NCBI GenBank assembly: GCA_002733335.1
Contig: NVVK01000007.1
Coordinates: 63,140 to 70,971 of the forward strand
Direction: 5' to 3'
Length of the DNA stretch: 7,832 nt
From: Methylophaga sp.
GTDB lineage: Bacteria > Pseudomonadota > Gammaproteobacteria > Nitrosococcales > Methylophagaceae
The position numbers and the translations under genes were made by a program. Shown here one piece after another: positions 6,431-7,832 of this stretch. Position 1 is the stretch's first letter, and the number at the start of each line of letters is the position of its first letter. The notes under the pieces are model-generated. The model had not been told where the DNA came from and ran no database searches. It worked only from the letters and a program-made list of their open reading frames with translations.

Positions 6431-7522
6431 ATGAGTAAGCAGCCCACCCAAAACAATACGACTGAAGCACCCGCAGCTAATAATGCTGAATACTCCGTCT
6501 CGGGCGGCTTGCTGGCTAGATTACACAATCTCAATATCGCCATTGCTTTTACCTCCTATCAATCTGGCTTGCTTTATTTAATTGGTCGCAACGGTGAAGG
6601 TGGCATCAATATACATCAAACAGGCTTGCCCAAACCAATGGGCTTGTGTCTTGATAAAAAAGGTAGCCTCACCATGACAAGCGGCTACCAGATCATGCGT
6701 TTTGAAAACATTCTAGAGCCAAACCAGAAAATCAATGATACCTTTGATACCTGCTTTGTCCCTCGTCGTGTTCATGTTACAGGTCATTTAGATGCACATG
6801 ATGTGGGCATTAACAAAAATGATCAGCCCGTTTTTATTAACACTCGGTTTAACTGCATTGCCACCGTATCAGAACGCCATAGCTTTATTGAGTTGTGGCG
6901 GCCACCTTTTATATCTGCCTTGGTCGATGAAGACCGTTGCCACCTAAATGGCATGGCGATGCAAGACGGTGAGCCACGTTACGTCACTGCAGTCAGTAAA
7001 TCAGATACCATTGACGGTTGGCGCGACAGGCGAGGTGATGGCGGTGTAGTAATTGACGTTAAAACCAATAAAATTATCTGTGAAGGCTTATCTATGCCGC
7101 ATTCCCCTCGAATGCACAACGGCAAACTTTGGCTGCTAAACTCCGGTACAGGTGAACTAGGCATTGTCAATATTGGTGACGATGGCATAGGTCAGTTTGA
7201 ACCTAAAGTCTTTTGCCCAGGCTTTACCCGTGGTTTAGCATTTTATGACAACTATGCCTTTGTTGGTTTATCTAAACCCCGCTACAAGCGATTTGAAGGT
7301 TTGGCCTTAGATGAAAAACTCAAACAGGCTGATTCGGAGCCGTGGTGTGGCGTACAAATTATCGACTTAAGCACCAATAGTTGTGTCGATTGGTTCCGAA
7401 TAGATGGCAACGTAGCTGAATTATTTGATTTAGAAATTATTCCTGATAGTGTCTGCCCAATGGCTGTACCACCAGAATCGCCAGAAGCCGCCGACTTAGT
7501 AACCTTTGCCCATCAACCTTAA
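6431..7522 (+). CDS. TIGR03032 family protein of unknown function
   Basis: 363 residues with no signal peptide or membrane segment, so probably cytoplasmic. It matches my memory of the TIGR03032 family, which is uncharacterised but has strongly conserved motifs: HLNG at 171-174, SMPHSPR at 221-227, LLNSGTGELG at 235-244, PGFTRGLAF at 263-271, AFVGLSKPR at 276-284 and CGVQIIDL at 306-313. Repeated short hydrophobic strands with Gly/Asp turns suggest a beta-propeller-like fold; that is inference. Residues 1-20 are a low-complexity polar lead. The ATG at 6431 is taken because an in-frame TGA lies at 6419-6421; no good Shine-Dalgarno is present (AGGT ends 14 bases upstream). It stands alone on the plus strand, divergent from the ribosomal operon, so context gives no function. 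A probable terminator lies about 140 bases downstream. Confidence 0.85.
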   Translation: MSKQPTQNNTTEAPAANNAEYSVSGGLLARLHNLNIAIAFTSYQSGLLYLIGRNGEGGINIHQTGLPKPMGLCLDKKGSLTMTSGYQIMRFENILEPNQKINDTFDTCFVPRRVHVTGHLDAHDVGINKNDQPVFINTRFNCIATVSERHSFIELWRPPFISALVDEDRCHLNGMAMQDGEPRYVTAVSKSDTIDGWRDRRGDGGVVIDVKTNKIICEGLSMPHSPRMHNGKLWLLNSGTGELGIVNIGDDGIGQFEPKVFCPGFTRGLAFYDNYAFVGLSKPRYKRFEGLALDEKLKQADSEPWCGVQIIDLSTNSCVDWFRIDGNVAELFDLEIIPDSVCPMAVPPESPEAADLVTFAHQP

Positions 7523-7660
7523 ACTAGAATACATTAAGTCATTTTTTGCCCTGGTAAAACCACAAAGCAAATTGAAATTACGTGGTGACATCCATTCAGT
7601 TGAGGGTGAGTTGAGCTTTGAAAGTGCATTTTTAAATTAAGATTGGCTTCAGTTTAAAAT

Positions 7661-7687
7661 AAAAAAGGACGGCTAAGGCCATTTTTT
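7661..7687 (+). terminator. Probable intrinsic terminator, possibly bidirectional
   Basis: An A6 run, a GC-rich core (GGAC, GGCUAA, GGCC, able to form GGC-UAAG-GCC or a slightly longer stem with one mismatch) and then A plus U6 at 7682-7687. The A6 on the left side would serve as a U-tract for minus-strand transcripts. The stem is short, so confidence is moderate. Confidence 0.5.
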
Positions 7688-7815
7688 ACTTTTAAATTAA
7701 AGTAAGCCCTTGTTTATGCTTAACTTAATTCAAGATAAGACTTGTCTAGGATCTGTAAATGGACTACTATCAAATGCTATACCATGAATAATTAATCACT
7801 ATAAAGGCTTTGTAA

Positions 7816-7832
7816 ATGGAGTTATCACGCCC
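7816..7832 (+). CDS. Possible start of a further gene, cut by window edge
   Basis: An ATG at 7816 follows AAAGG (7803-7807) with 8 bases between, a reasonable ribosome binding arrangement. Only five full codons (MELSR) are visible, so nothing can be said of the product, and the call could be chance. Confidence 0.25.

Larger units (their letters stand above)
7523..7832. other. Intergenic region after the TIGR03032 gene
   Basis: 310 AT-rich bases. It holds a probable terminator (7661-7687) flanked by two copies of TTTAAATTAA (7631-7640 and 7691-7700), and a 10-base direct repeat TGTAAATGGA (7754-7763 and 7811-7820). A short open plus-strand frame runs from 7503 to 7640 without a good start. 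No complete gene is recognised on either strand. Confidence 0.6.

Noticed and set aside
6979..7188. 69-codon minus-strand frame inside the TIGR03032 gene
   Set aside because: Antisense shadow of conserved motifs in the real gene; composition is Ser/Pro-rich and unlike a folded protein.
7740..7832. Possible insertion-sequence end at the right edge (GGATCTGTAAATGGA-like)
   Set aside because: There is no matching inverted end, target duplication or transposase in the window; the resemblance is too short to support.

Overview
The window looks like chromosomal core sequence from a moderately AT-rich gammaproteobacterium. The gene order rpsF-rpsR-(DUF2232 membrane protein)-rplI-dnaB-alr, with radA next, is a layout I know from Pseudomonas-type and related gammaproteobacteria. 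It differs from the E. coli order, where priB lies between rpsF and rpsR and no DUF2232 gene is present. I cannot name the genus from sequence alone.

Layout, read in the direction of transcription (right to left on the minus strand from about 6240 to 1). Two good sigma70-type promoters (6209-6237 and 6161-6189) drive a leader of about 75 nt that can fold into a likely S6:S18 autoregulatory element. It is followed by rpsF (S6), rpsR (S18), a polytopic DUF2232 membrane protein and rplI (L9). A perfect 16-bp hairpin just after rplI probably ends or attenuates this transcript. A second promoter (3842-3869) precedes dnaB, alr and radA. These three are packed very tightly: a 2-nt gap between dnaB and alr, and an 8-nt overlap between alr and radA. 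radA runs off the left edge with roughly 30 C-terminal residues missing. The first unit makes ribosomal proteins, and the second combines the replicative helicase, D-alanine synthesis for the cell wall, and a recombination/branch-migration helicase.

On the plus strand, divergent from rpsF, is a single 363-residue gene (6431-7522) of the uncharacterised TIGR03032 family. A weak promoter and no clear ribosome binding site precede it. The last 310 bases hold a probable terminator, some short repeats and possibly the first codons of another gene that continues past the right edge.

I found no CRISPR array, tRNA, rRNA, insertion sequence or phage gene, and no clear evidence of a novel multi-gene system. 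The most notable points are: an alanine racemase with Met in place of the normally carbamylated Lys; an L9 protein with an acidic Ala/Glu-rich C-terminal extension of about 33 residues; the folded rpsF leader; the long hairpin between the ribosomal genes and dnaB; and the uncharacterised TIGR03032 gene.
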